Below, piece by piece: positions 18,590-27,035 of a DNA stretch of 64,000 nt; the first letter of the stretch is position 1; every line of letters begins with the position of its first letter. The translations under genes were made by a program, and so were the position numbers. The stretch is from Streptomyces aquilus. Lineage in GTDB: Bacteria > Actinomycetota > Actinomycetes > Streptomycetales > Streptomycetaceae. The notes beneath the pieces were generated by a model that was given only the letters and a program-made list of their open reading frames with translations, was not told the DNA's origin and made no database searches. The stretch covers positions 4,216,001-4,280,000 of the forward strand of contig NZ_CP034463.1 in assembly GCF_003955715.1 (NCBI RefSeq). Reading direction: 5' to 3'.

Positions 18590-19495
18590 ATGGCTCCACC
18601 AACAGGGAACGAGAAACACACACCCGGAACCACCCGCCGATCGCTGCTCGCGGGGGTGGCGGCGCTCGGTGCGCTGGGGGCCGCCGGCTGCACGCGGGTG
18701 GCCACGGCCTCGACGACGGCCGGCGGTGATCTGCTGGATCGGATGCGGGCGGCGGGGGTGGTACGGCTCGGTATCGCCGGTGAGATCCCGTTCGGCTACA
18801 TCGACAAGAACGGCGAGCTGACCGGCGAGGCGCCCGAGCTGGCCAAGGCGATCTTCAAACGGCTGGGGGTGGACCGGGTCCAGCCGGTGCCGACCGAGTT
18901 CGGCTCGCTCATCCCGGGTCTCAACTCCCAGCAGTTCGACGTCGTCGCCGCCGGGATGTACGTCAACCCCGAGCGCTGTGAGCAGGTCATCTTCGCCGAC
19001 CCGGACTACCAGATGCTCGACTCGTTCATCGTCCGCAAGGGCAACCCCAAGGGGCTGCACACCTACCAGGACGTCGTCGAGAAGAAGGCCAAGTTCGCCA
19101 CCGGGACCGGGTACGCGGAGATCCAGTACGCCGTGGACGCGGGGTACAAGGAGAGCGACATCCTGATCGTGCCGGACCAGGTCGCCGGGCTGAACGCCGT
19201 GGAGGCGGGCCGGGCCGACGTGTTCGCCGGTACGGCGCTCACCACCCGTGAGGTGGTGAAGAAGTCGGCCAAGGCCGAGGCCACCAAGGCCTTCGCGCCG
19301 CTCGTGGACGGCAAACCGCATGTGGACGGCGGCGCGTTCGCCTTCCGGCCCACCGAGACCAGGCTGCGGGACGCGTTCAACGTCGAGTTGCGCAAGCTCA
19401 AGAAGAGCGGGGAGCTGTTCCGCATCCTCAAGCCCTTCGGGTTCACGGAAGCCGAGATGACGGACCTCACGGCGAAGGAGCTCTGCGGCGGATGA
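18590..19495 (+). CDS. ehuB: ABC transporter substrate-binding lipoprotein, Ehu (ectoine) type
   Basis: About 300 residues. A Tat-like T-R-R-S-L-L-A-G-V-A leads into the lipobox L-G-A-A-G-C, so the protein is lipid-anchored. The rest is a type II periplasmic binding fold of the polar-amino-acid group (V-R-L-G-I-A-G-E-I-P-F-G-Y, then N-A-V-E-A-G-R-A-D-V-F-A-G-T). Sequence and the B-C-D-A gene order fit the EhuB class named for ectoine/hydroxyectoine, but no ectoine hydrolase lies nearby, so the true ligand is open. ATG 18590 or 18566; neither has a clear ribosome site. Confidence 0.78.
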   Translation: MAPPTGNEKHTPGTTRRSLLAGVAALGALGAAGCTRVATASTTAGGDLLDRMRAAGVVRLGIAGEIPFGYIDKNGELTGEAPELAKAIFKRLGVDRVQPVPTEFGSLIPGLNSQQFDVVAAGMYVNPERCEQVIFADPDYQMLDSFIVRKGNPKGLHTYQDVVEKKAKFATGTGYAEIQYAVDAGYKESDILIVPDQVAGLNAVEAGRADVFAGTALTTREVVKKSAKAEATKAFAPLVDGKPHVDGGAFAFRPTETRLRDAFNVELRKLKKSGELFRILKPFGFTEAEMTDLTAKELCGG

Positions 19496-20229
19496 CTTCA
19501 GGACTCTGGGAGCTGGTCCTCAAGGGCGTGTGGGTCACCCTCCAACTGCTCTTCCTGAGCGCGCTGCTGGCGGGTGCCGTCTCCTTCGTGGTCGGCATCG
19601 CGCGCACCCACCGGCTGTGGATCGTGCGCTTCCTCGCGGGCTTCTACACCGAGGTGTTCCGCGGGACCTCGGCCCTCGTCATGATCTTCTGGGTGTTCTT
19701 CGTGCTGCCGCCCGCGTTCGGCTGGCAGCTGGTCCCGCTGTGGGCGGGCACGCTGGCGCTCGGGCTGACGTACGGCGCCTACGGCTCGGAGATCGTGCGC
19801 GGGGCCCTCACCGCGGTCGATCCGGCGCAGCAGGAGGGCGGGATCGCGCTCAGCTTCACGCCCTGGCAGCGGCTGAGGCTGATCCTGCTGCCGCAGGCGG
19901 TGCCGGAGATGATCCCGCCGTTCTCCAACCTGCTGATCGAGCTGCTCAAGGGCACCGCCCTGGTGTCGATCATGGGCATGGGTGACCTGGCGTTCAGCGG
20001 CAACCTGGTACGGCTGGCGCTCCAGGAGAGCGCCGAGATCTACACGTATCTGCTGGTCATCTACTTCGTGATCGCCTTCGCCCTCACCCGGGTGATGCGC
20101 GGTCTGGAGAAGAGGCTGAAGGCGGGCGTCGGCAAGGCTCCGTCGCGTGGGTCGTCCCCGCAGCAGGAGCTCAAGCGCGCCGAGACGACCGGCGTCGGCG
20201 CCTCGTCCTCGGGAGGTGTTCTCGGATGA
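19492..20229 (+). CDS. ehuC: amino-acid-type ABC permease, EhuC-like
   Basis: A 245-residue membrane protein with several hydrophobic helices, the N-terminal permease segment E-L-V-L-K-G-V-W-V-T-L-Q and the coupling motif E-G-G-I-A-L-S-F-T-P-W-Q-R (EAA loop). It pairs with EhuD to form the pore. The ATG overlaps the ehuB stop (ATGA). The last 40 residues form a Ser/Gly-rich cytoplasmic tail. Confidence 0.85.
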   Translation: MTSGLWELVLKGVWVTLQLLFLSALLAGAVSFVVGIARTHRLWIVRFLAGFYTEVFRGTSALVMIFWVFFVLPPAFGWQLVPLWAGTLALGLTYGAYGSEIVRGALTAVDPAQQEGGIALSFTPWQRLRLILLPQAVPEMIPPFSNLLIELLKGTALVSIMGMGDLAFSGNLVRLALQESAEIYTYLLVIYFVIAFALTRVMRGLEKRLKAGVGKAPSRGSSPQQELKRAETTGVGASSSGGVLG

Positions 20230-20876
20230 AGTGGGACTGGGGAGCGGTCGGCGACTTCATGCCGCAGTTCTGGGACGGTCTGCTGGTCACCCTTCAGGCG
20301 CTGGCCCTCGGCTCGGTGATCTCCTTCGTGCTCGGCCTGGTGTGGGCGCTGCTGATGCGGGCGCCGACCCGGTGGGTGACCTGGCCGGTGGGCGCGGTCA
20401 CCGAGTTCGTGCGGAACACGCCGCTGCTGGTGCAGCTGTTCTTCCTCTTCTACGTGCTGCCCGAGTGGGGCTTCACGTTCTCCGCGCTGACCACCGGCGT
20501 CTTCGCGATCGGCCTGCACTACTCGACGTACACCATGCAGGTCTACCGGGCCGGCATCGAGGCGGTGCCCGCCGGTCAGTGGGAGGCCGCGACGGCGCTG
20601 AACCTGCCGGTCGCCCGGACCTGGCGGGTGGTGATCCTGCCGCAGGCGATCCGCCGGGTGGTCCCCGCGCTCGGCAACTACGTGATCGCGATGCTCAAGG
20701 ACACGCCGCTGCTGATGGCGATCACCGTCCTCGACATGCTCGGGCAGGCGCGGCTCTTCTCCCAGGAGCACTTCCAGTTCACCGAGCCCCTGACCGTGAT
20801 CGGCGTGGCCTTCATCCTCATCTCCTATCTGGCCTCCCTCCTCATGCGAGCCCTGGAGCGACGTCTTGTCCACTGA
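20226..20876 (+). CDS. ehuD: amino-acid-type ABC permease, EhuD-like
   Basis: A 216-residue permease. R-N-T-P-L-L-V-Q-L-F-F-L-F-Y is the hallmark of the HisMQ/GlnP group, and W-E-A-A-T-A-L-N-L-P is the ATPase-coupling loop. Translation is coupled to ehuC by ATGA, with GGAGG about 7 bases upstream. Confidence 0.88.
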   Translation: MKWDWGAVGDFMPQFWDGLLVTLQALALGSVISFVLGLVWALLMRAPTRWVTWPVGAVTEFVRNTPLLVQLFFLFYVLPEWGFTFSALTTGVFAIGLHYSTYTMQVYRAGIEAVPAGQWEAATALNLPVARTWRVVILPQAIRRVVPALGNYVIAMLKDTPLLMAITVLDMLGQARLFSQEHFQFTEPLTVIGVAFILISYLASLLMRALERRLVH

Positions 20877-21651
20877 CATACAGCCCGAGAACAGCCCCCT
20901 CGACCAGCGCGGTACCGGCGAGCTGATCCGGCTCGACCAGGTCACCAAGCGGTTCGGCGACAACACCGTCCTCGACCACCTCGACTTCTCCGTCGAGGCC
21001 GGCAAGCACGTCACGCTCATCGGGCCGTCCGGATCGGGCAAGACCACGATCCTGCGGCTGCTGATGACCCTGACCAAGCCGGACGAGGGCACCATCACCG
21101 TCGACGGACAGCGCCTCTTCCCGGCCTCCGACAAGGAGGTCCGCGAGGTCCGCAAGAAGATCGGCATGGTCTTCCAGCAGTTCAACCTGTTCCCGAACAT
21201 GCCGGTGCTGAGAAACATCACCGAGGCCCCGGTCACGGTGCTCGGCCTGCCCAAGGACGAGGCGGAGGAGCGCGCCCGCGAGCTGCTCGACCTGGTGGGG
21301 CTGGCCGACAAGTGCGACGCCTACCCGGCGCAGCTGTCCGGTGGGCAGCAGCAGCGGGTCGCGATCGCGCGGGCGCTGGCGATGCGGCCGCAGGTGCTGC
21401 TGCTCGACGAGGTGACCTCCGCGCTGGACCCGGAGCTGGTCGCGGGCGTCCTCGACGTGCTGCGGGACATCGCCCGCAGCACCGACATCACGATGCTCTG
21501 TGTGACGCACGAGATGAACTTCGCCCGGGACATCTCGGACCAGGTCCTGATGTTCGACTCGGGACGGATCATCGAGGCCGGGGCGCCGGAGAAGATCTTC
21601 AGCGAGCCGGAGCAGGACCGTACCCGGGAATTCCTGAGCGCGGTTCTCTGA
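20866..21651 (+). CDS. ehuA: ABC transporter ATP-binding protein, EhuA-like
   Basis: A 261-residue ATPase with Walker A G-P-S-G-S-G-K-T, Q-loop V-F-Q-Q-F-N-L-F, signature L-S-G-G-Q-Q-Q-R-V, Walker B L-L-L-D-E-V-T-S-A-L-D and H-loop C-V-T-H-E. It uses a TTG start inside the ehuD end, with GGAG upstream, and powers import by EhuBCD. It is the last gene of the operon. The IclR gene follows after 219 bases. Confidence 0.9.
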   Translation: MSTDIQPENSPLDQRGTGELIRLDQVTKRFGDNTVLDHLDFSVEAGKHVTLIGPSGSGKTTILRLLMTLTKPDEGTITVDGQRLFPASDKEVREVRKKIGMVFQQFNLFPNMPVLRNITEAPVTVLGLPKDEAEERARELLDLVGLADKCDAYPAQLSGGQQQRVAIARALAMRPQVLLLDEVTSALDPELVAGVLDVLRDIARSTDITMLCVTHEMNFARDISDQVLMFDSGRIIEAGAPEKIFSEPEQDRTREFLSAVL

Positions 21652-21715
21652 CCAAAGGTCAACTACACCTTGTGAAGGCGTCGATGCACGAGGTAGGGGC
21701 GCTGGGTCTTGACTT

Positions 21716-21727
21716 TGGCATATGCCA
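21716..21727. promoter_or_regulatory. 12-bp palindrome TGGCATATGCCA
   Basis: The second occurrence of the core seen at 7837-7848. It lies 143 bases before the IclR start, just after a TTGACT. It is a possible operator. Confidence 0.38.
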
Positions 21728-21870
21728 GTGGGTCAGCGCCCCTGCTGAGAGGGATGGAATCTCGTCAACAGGCCCTCACTTCAAGCCTCTTGCCCGTTAT
21801 CGTGGTAGGGATCGCTGTCCGGATTACGGCCCAACTGTAGAGCGACTTAGCGAGCGCAGGGGGAACCACC

Positions 21871-22629
21871 GTGGCGCTGAAGCACGAGCCGACCGCGCCG
21901 TACCACTCCGCCCAGGACGCGCTGCGCGTCCTGGAGGCGGTGGCGCGGCACACCACCGGAATCACCGACGCCCAGCTCTCCCGGCACACCAGCATCGACC
22001 CGGAGCGGCTGACCACCCTCCTTCGTATGCTGCGCCGCGAGGGGTACGTCGAGCAGGTCGCCGACGGCGCGTATGTCACGGGCGACGCCCTGACCCGCCT
22101 CGGCTCCGCCCATGACCGTGACCAGGCGCTGCGCGAGACGCTCCAGCGGACGCTGGACCGGCTGCGCGACTCGGTCGGCGCGGCCGTGTACCTGAGCCGG
22201 TACGTGGACGGAGAGGTGCGGATCGCCCAGTACGCCGACGGGCCGACGATGCCGGTGGTGAACGAGTGGGTGGACTTCCGCTACTCGGCGCACGCCACGG
22301 CGATCGGCAAGAGCCTGCTGGGCCAGCTCGACCACAACAGCCGGCGTGACCATCTCTCCCGGCACAAGATGGCCCGCCTCACCTCCCGGACCATCACCAG
22401 CGACAGGCTCCTGCTGTCCCGTCTGGAGTCCCAGCCGCCCACCGTCCCCCACCTCGACCTCCAGGAGTACGCGGTGGGCACGGTCTGCGCGGCCGTCCCC
22501 ATCACCGCCGGATCGTCGGTGGGCTGCCTGGCCCTCTCGCTCCCGGTCGAGCACGCCCACCGGCTCCGTCAGGCGGCGGACGCCCTGAACCGCAACGCGG
22601 CCCCGGTCCTGCTCAGCCTGGCCATCTGA
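21871..22629 (+). CDS. IclR-family transcriptional regulator
   Basis: A 252-residue regulator. The N-terminal winged helix is about residues 12-70 (A-L-R-V-L-E-A-V-A-R-H and L-L-R-M-L-R-R-E-G-Y-V). The C-terminal effector domain contains R-Y-S-A-H-A-T-A-I-G-K-S-L-L and ends near V-P-I-T-A-G-S-S-V-G-C-L-A-L-S. It starts GTG after AGGGGG. Because it follows ehuBCDA on the same strand it is the likely local regulator of transporter, amidase and racemase genes, possibly at 18541-18558. That target is inferred. Confidence 0.85.
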   Translation: MALKHEPTAPYHSAQDALRVLEAVARHTTGITDAQLSRHTSIDPERLTTLLRMLRREGYVEQVADGAYVTGDALTRLGSAHDRDQALRETLQRTLDRLRDSVGAAVYLSRYVDGEVRIAQYADGPTMPVVNEWVDFRYSAHATAIGKSLLGQLDHNSRRDHLSRHKMARLTSRTITSDRLLLSRLESQPPTVPHLDLQEYAVGTVCAAVPITAGSSVGCLALSLPVEHAHRLRQAADALNRNAAPVLLSLAI

Positions 22630-22720
22630 GCCCCCTACCCACCGGTGGTCAGAAGCACCCCTCTGGACCAGGTAGTATTTTCTCTGTCGCCAGCCGCCGA
22701 AGGCGGAGGGCGAGAGTCAT

Positions 22721-22794
22721 GCGCCGCTAGCTCAGTTGGTTAGAGCAGCTGACTCTTAATCAGCGGGTCCGGGGTTCGAGTCCCTGGCGGCGCA
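22721..22794 (+). tRNA. tRNA-Lys (CTT), second identical copy
   Basis: The same 74-nt gene as at 8526, including the GCGCCGC/GCGGCGC acceptor and CTT anticodon. A TAGTAT lies about 45 bases upstream as a possible -10 box. The convergent ligase gene reads through its 3' half on the other strand. Confidence 0.97.
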
Positions 22795-24421
22795 CTCTTG
22801 AAGGGCCTCTCGTGGGAGCGAGGGGCCCTTCGATGTTGTGCAGGTCGTCTCGGGTCAGTCGGCGGTACGTCGGCTCGCCCGGTGGGCGCCACCACACCGG
22901 GTCCTCGCAGTGGACGCCCTCCCGTCTCAGCAGGGCTCGGTGGATCTTGTTCGTGGCCGTCACCGGCATCCGGTCCACCACCCGTACGAAACGGGGTGCC
23001 ATCTTCGTGCCCAGGTCGGGCTGGGCGGACAGGAAGGCCGTGAAGCCCGACGCCTCGAAGCTTCCCGCCAGCGCCGCCATCACCTGGTCCCCGGTCACCG
23101 GGTCCGGCACCGCGTACACGGCGACGGCGCCGGCCCCCTCGTAGCGCGCGAGGATGTTCTCGATCATCGCGGCGGCCAGGTTCTCCCCGTCCACCCGGAT
23201 GCGGTCGTCCGCCCGGCCCGCGAAGTACAGGAAACCGTCGGCGTCCCGACAGAACAGGTCGCCGGTCCAGTACCAGCCGTTCCGCCGCCGCTCCTGCTCA
23301 GCCTCCGTGTTGCGCCAGTAGCCCTCGAAGGGGTTCGGGGCCCGGTTGACCAGCTCCCCTATCGCCTCGTCCCCGTTCAGCAGCCGCCCCGCCGCGTCGA
23401 ACTCCGCCGCCGGGCACTCGGCCCGCGTCTCCGGGTCGAGGACGACGAGCCCCGGCCCCGCCCGCCCCACCGCCCCGGCCGGCGTCCCCGGCGACCACTG
23501 CACCGCCGCCCCGCCCTCCGACGACCCGTACCCCTCCACCAGCCGCACCCCGAACCGCCGTTCGAAGGCCGCCGCGTCCACCGCCCCCGCCTCCGTGCCG
23601 AAGCCCGTCCGGAGCGGGTTGTCCCGGTCGTCCTCGCGCTCCTCGGTCGCCAGGACGTACTGCACGGCCCGGCCCACGTACGTGAAGTACGTCGCCCCGT
23701 ACCGCCGTACGTCCCCCAGGAACCCCGACGCCGAGAACCGCCGCCGCAGCGCGACCCCCGCCCCCGCCGCGAGCGCGGGCGCCCAGTCGGCGATCACCGC
23801 GTTGCCGTGGAACATCGGCATGCAGACGTAGTGCACGTCGTCCGCGCCGACACCGAACTGGTCCGCGAGTGAACGCCCCGCCGCCGCCAGGCGGCCCTGG
23901 GAGCAGATCGCGGCCTTCGGGGCGCCCGTCGAGCCCGAGGTGAAGTAGAGGAGGAGGCGGTCGCGCGGGCCGGCCCGGGAGGGGTCGGGGCGGGCGCCCG
24001 CGTACGGGGCGAGCAGGGCCTCGTACTCCTCGGAGTCGGTCAACAGCACGCGTACGCCAGGGAGTTCGAGGCCCGTCAGGAGCGGTTCGTACGTCCGGTC
24101 CGTGATCAGGAGGCGGCACTCGGTGTGCAGGATGTCCCGGGCCAGTTCGGGGCCGCGGCGGGTGGGGTTGATGCCGGCGACGGCGGTACGGGCGAGGGCC
24201 GCCGCGCTCAACCACAGCGGATATTCAGGGGTGTTGTCGAGCAGCACGCCGATGTGCGCGCCACCGGACGGGAGCAGGTCGGCCAGCAGCGCCGCCCGGG
24301 CCGCCGCGCCCGCCGCCACCTCGTGATGGGTGAGCGTCCGCTCCTCGAACCACAGGCCGGGCCGATGGTCTCCCCACCGCGCCGCGACGAGCTCCGCGAC
24401 CGTGCACGCCTTGGACTCCAT
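22760..24421 (-). CDS. AMP-dependent synthetase/ligase (fatty-acyl-CoA ligase-like)
   Basis: The protein of about 553 residues is an adenylate-forming enzyme: the P-loop is Y-F-T-S-G-S-T-G-A-P-K near residue 165, then Y-G-S-S-E-G near 293, W-Y-W-T-G-D near 370 and the hinge A-G-R-A-D-D-R-I-R near 390. The C-terminal catalytic Lys region is N-K-I-H-R-A-L near 505. It activates a carboxylic acid, probably a fatty acid, to the CoA ester. The last about 25 residues are antisense to the tRNA terminator and tRNA-Lys, and the stop lies inside the tRNA. The natural end seems lost by readthrough. Confidence 0.85.
   Translation of the reverse strand: MESKACTVAELVAARWGDHRPGLWFEERTLTHHEVAAGAAARAALLADLLPSGGAHIGVLLDNTPEYPLWLSAAALARTAVAGINPTRRGPELARDILHTECRLLITDRTYEPLLTGLELPGVRVLLTDSEEYEALLAPYAGARPDPSRAGPRDRLLLYFTSGSTGAPKAAICSQGRLAAAGRSLADQFGVGADDVHYVCMPMFHGNAVIADWAPALAAGAGVALRRRFSASGFLGDVRRYGATYFTYVGRAVQYVLATEEREDDRDNPLRTGFGTEAGAVDAAAFERRFGVRLVEGYGSSEGGAAVQWSPGTPAGAVGRAGPGLVVLDPETRAECPAAEFDAAGRLLNGDEAIGELVNRAPNPFEGYWRNTEAEQERRRNGWYWTGDLFCRDADGFLYFAGRADDRIRVDGENLAAAMIENILARYEGAGAVAVYAVPDPVTGDQVMAALAGSFEASGFTAFLSAQPDLGTKMAPRFVRVVDRMPVTATNKIHRALLRREGVHCEDPVWWRPPGEPTYRRLTRDDLHNIEGPLAPTRGPSRVRRQGLEPRTR
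22800..22831 (+). terminator. hairpin after tRNA-Lys 2
   Basis: GAAGGGCCTCTCG (22800-22812) pairs with CGAGGGGCCCTTC (22819-22831) across a six-base loop, with one mismatch-tolerant position. It lies inside the ligase C-terminal extension. Confidence 0.65.
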
Positions 24422-24464
24422 GGCCGCGCACGGTAGCTGACGGGTCCTCAGATGGGGAGGGTCG

Positions 24465-24986
24465 TCACGGGGTCATCGTCACGCCGTCGACGACGACCGT
24501 GTTGGTCGTGTCGCCCCCGTCGTCGCCGAAGCCGAAGCCGAACTCGTCCGACATCTGGTTGAACGTGATCATGAAGGCGATGCAGAAGCCCGCGACCACC
24601 CCCAGGAACGCCAGCACACCGATCATGGACGCGGCGAGCGCGGTCCGGCGCGGGGCCTTGGCCGTGGCGATGACGGTGGCGCCCTCGGCGTAGTACACGG
24701 TGACGAAGTCGCCCTCCAGGACCGTCCCCGGGCCGTCCTCCTCCTCGAAGCGGACGGCACGGCCGTCGCGGGCGGTGAACTCGTAGACGTGGTGCAGCGT
24801 CGTACTCACCGACGTGTCGCCACCGCCGCCGTGGGTCGTCGTGTACACCCGCAGACAGCGCGCCTCGGCCGTCAGCCCGCTGTTCCACGCCCGGCGCAGC
24901 TGTATCGCGCGGCGCAGCAGGCGGTACGCGAGGAACAGGACCAGCGCCAGGATGATGCTGGGTACGAGGTAGAAGAAGAGCTCCAT
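24465..24986 (-). CDS. DUF3592-type membrane protein
   Basis: A 173-residue protein with a membrane helix at the N-terminus (L-V-P-S-I-I-L-A-L-V-L-F-L-A-Y). The middle domain (A-R-C-L-R-V-Y-T-T-T...V-Y-E-F and Y-Y-A-E-G-A-T-V-I-A) matches DUF3592, and a second helix is near 125-150. Both ends face the same side. Function is unknown. The start is the ATG at 24986, with GGGGGAAGC upstream. It lies between the ligase and the LPMO, 97 bases or more from any neighbour in the same direction, so it is likely its own transcript. Confidence 0.75.
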   Translation of the reverse strand: MELFFYLVPSIILALVLFLAYRLLRRAIQLRRAWNSGLTAEARCLRVYTTTHGGGGDTSVSTTLHHVYEFTARDGRAVRFEEEDGPGTVLEGDFVTVYYAEGATVIATAKAPRRTALAASMIGVLAFLGVVAGFCIAFMITFNQMSDEFGFGFGDDGGDTTNTVVVDGVTMTP

Positions 24987-25097
24987 GGTGCTTCCCCCGA
25001 GGTCGGATACTGCTCCTCAGCGCCGACATGGTCATGACGACGTGGAGGGAACCTACCCCGGGGGAGAGCCGGCCCGGCTCAAGCAAGGCTCAGAGAA

Positions 25098-25703
25098 TCA
25101 GAACGTGACGTCCGAGCAGGCGTAGAACGCGTTGCCGGTGTCGGCGATCGTCCACACCGCGAGGATCACGTGGTGACCGCTCAGCCCGGACGGCAGGGTG
25201 CCGCTGTGGGAGAGGGTGGACGGCGGGCGCTGACCGTTGTAGGGGACGGTCAGGAACGGGGTGAGGTTGAGGTCGGAGCGGGCCAGGTTGTGGTTCTGGT
25301 TCCAGCCCGGCTTGGTGACGTAGTACTTGAAGTCGGTGGTGGCGTGCATGGCGGTGAACTGCCAGCGGAACGTGTAGCTCTGCCCGCCCGTCACCTTCGT
25401 CGTCGGCCAGGCGCCGCCCGACGGCTTGGTGGGCGAGCTGAGCTGGCTGAAGCGGCTCACGCCGCCGTTGCACAGCTGTCCGTCGGCCGGTCCGGAGCCG
25501 GGGAAGCCCTTGGGGCCCTCGACGCTCTGCGGCTCCCACTGGATGTCGCCGCAGTTCGTCACGGTGCCGTTCTGGCAGAGCTTCTGCCTGCTGATGGGGA
25601 GGTCGGTGTAGCCGTGGCCGCTGGCGCCGCCGGAGGAGAGCACGAGGGCTCCGGCCGTGCTGAGGCCCAGCACGGCGGCGTACCACTTGGTCTTTTTACG
25701 CAT
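25098..25703 (-). CDS. AA10 lytic polysaccharide monooxygenase (LpmP/chitin-binding-like)
   Basis: A 201-residue secreted copper enzyme. The signal peptide ends S-S-G-G-A-S-G, exposing H30-G-Y as the mature N-terminus. H30 and H120 (F-T-A-M-H-A-T) form the copper histidine brace, and the fold is AA10 only, without a carbohydrate-binding module. Cysteines at 43, 51 and 78 suggest disulphides. It oxidatively cuts crystalline chitin or cellulose. It lies near cslA-glxA, as the LpmP gene does in S. lividans, from memory. A DasR-type site overlaps its promoter. Start codon ATG follows a GGGAG. Confidence 0.9.
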   Translation of the reverse strand: MRKKTKWYAAVLGLSTAGALVLSSGGASGHGYTDLPISRQKLCQNGTVTNCGDIQWEPQSVEGPKGFPGSGPADGQLCNGGVSRFSQLSSPTKPSGGAWPTTKVTGGQSYTFRWQFTAMHATTDFKYYVTKPGWNQNHNLARSDLNLTPFLTVPYNGQRPPSTLSHSGTLPSGLSGHHVILAVWTIADTGNAFYACSDVTF

Positions 25704-25760
25704 GCTGCCGCTCCCTGGAGAACGTGGGGAAGTTCAGTGAGGCGGTTCAGTGAGGCGTGC

Positions 25761-25772
25761 AGGTCTAGACCA
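25761..25772. promoter_or_regulatory. DasR-responsive element (dre) at the LPMO promoter
   Basis: The sequence AGGTCTAGACCA contains the GGTCTAGACC core of the DasR consensus. It covers the predicted transcription start at about 25772, a repressor position. DasR links N-acetylglucosamine level to chitinolytic genes. Confidence 0.75.
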
Positions 25773-25778
25773 AGTCCC

Positions 25779-25807
25779 AGATTATTGCCGCCGCTTGAAC
25801 ATGTCCA
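25779..25807 (-). promoter_or_regulatory. LPMO promoter
   Basis: On the minus strand: TGGACA, an exact 17-base spacer, then TAATCT. The spacing and hexamers fit the principal sigma factor. Confidence 0.6.
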
Positions 25808-25850
25808 TACCAATCGGCGGACCTGTTCGACGGGTCGGCTCAGACGCCCG

Positions 25851-26987
25851 TCACGCCCCCTGCTCCCCCCGCCCCGCGCAGAACGCCACCGTCAAGTCCT
25901 TGACCAGTGCCTTGCGTTCGTAGTCGTCCAGCTCCACCAGACCGCGCATGGTCAGCCGGGTCACCGTGTCCTCCACCGAGTCCACGACCGACGTCAGCAC
26001 GCTCGCCCGGTGCTGGGCGTCCAGCGCGGCGATCCGGCGGCGGTGCATCGCGGCGGCGACCTCGGGGGCGTACTCCACCCGCACCGGCTGCACCGAGAAC
26101 ACCTCAAGACCCACCGGCGCCGCGTCCGTCGCGACCAGCCGGGTCAGCGCCTCGGTGGCCGCGTCGACGGACGCCCGCGCCGAACCCGGCAGCTCCACCG
26201 GCACCCGCGCCAGCGCCGCCTCCACGCACTCGCGCAGATAGCTCTCGTGGTCCTCGACGCCCAGCGTGGCCCGCGCGGTGTCCCGCACCCGCCACACCAC
26301 GAGCACGACCACCCGCAGCGCGACCCCGTTGCCGTCCGCGGCCGGCATCGGCTCACTGCGCCAGTGCCGCAGCCGTACGTCGACCCGGCGGCGCAGCAGC
26401 AGGGGGTTGACCCACATCAGCCCGGTGCGCCGGACCGTGCCCCGGTAGCGGCCGAACAGCCCGAGCACCCAGGCCCGCCCGGTCCGCCCGCGGGCCAGCC
26501 CGCCGAACCCGAAGAGACCGAGGGCACCCGCGCCCGCGTACGCCGCCCACTGCACCGGACCGAGGCCGGCGCCCGCGTACTCCGGCAGCCGCAGCGCCTC
26601 CACCGCGAGCGTCGGCAGCGCGCCCGCCCACCAGGAGGTGGCCACGCAGCCGGCCACCCCGCAGGTACCGGCGAGCACCCCGGCCGAGCCCGGCAGCACC
26701 CGCGCCGGGCGTTCGACCAGCTCGGGGTCGACCTGGGGGGCGGGGCGCGGCGCGGGCCGGCCCGGGCGCCGGAAGCGGGGCTGCTCGCCGGTGCCCTGGC
26801 GGCGTCCGACGACGGCGGGGCTGAGCGGGACGGCCCCGGTCTCGGGGTCGTCGCGGAACAGCAGATGAACGGGGATCTCGGTGGTCGCCTCGTTCTGGAT
26901 GAGCCGGGCCGGCCGGGCGACCGGGGTGGTCTCGGTCGCCGGCCCCTCGGGTTCTTCCGTGGATGGGGATGGTGTGGTGGTGCTCAT
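25851..26987 (-). CDS. SPFH/band-7 domain membrane protein
   Basis: A 378-residue protein. The N-terminal 90 residues are Pro/Thr-rich and cytoplasmic. Two hydrophobic segments (about 100-125 and 140-165) follow, then the SPFH domain: W-V-N-P-L-L-L-R-R-R-V-D-V-R-L-R near 205 and A-L-R-V-V-V-L-V-V-W-R-V near 235. The C-terminal Y-A-P-E-V-A-A-A-M-H-R-R-R-I-A-A-L-D is the usual helical tail. SPFH proteins scaffold membrane domains. The ATG at 26987 is set by GGAGG five bases upstream. It lies downstream of the peptidoglycan-binding gene across the 28-bp repeats. Confidence 0.82.
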   Translation of the reverse strand: MSTTTPSPSTEEPEGPATETTPVARPARLIQNEATTEIPVHLLFRDDPETGAVPLSPAVVGRRQGTGEQPRFRRPGRPAPRPAPQVDPELVERPARVLPGSAGVLAGTCGVAGCVATSWWAGALPTLAVEALRLPEYAGAGLGPVQWAAYAGAGALGLFGFGGLARGRTGRAWVLGLFGRYRGTVRRTGLMWVNPLLLRRRVDVRLRHWRSEPMPAADGNGVALRVVVLVVWRVRDTARATLGVEDHESYLRECVEAALARVPVELPGSARASVDAATEALTRLVATDAAPVGLEVFSVQPVRVEYAPEVAAAMHRRRIAALDAQHRASVLTSVVDSVEDTVTRLTMRGLVELDDYERKALVKDLTVAFCAGRGEQGA

Positions 26988-27035
26988 GCGTGCCTCCAGC
27001 CTCCGCGCCAGATGCGTCATGACAGTGGATGGGTG

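Noticed and set aside
14063..22629. Full ectoine catabolism operon
   Set aside because: EutD- and EutE-type hydrolase and deacetylase genes are missing from the cluster.
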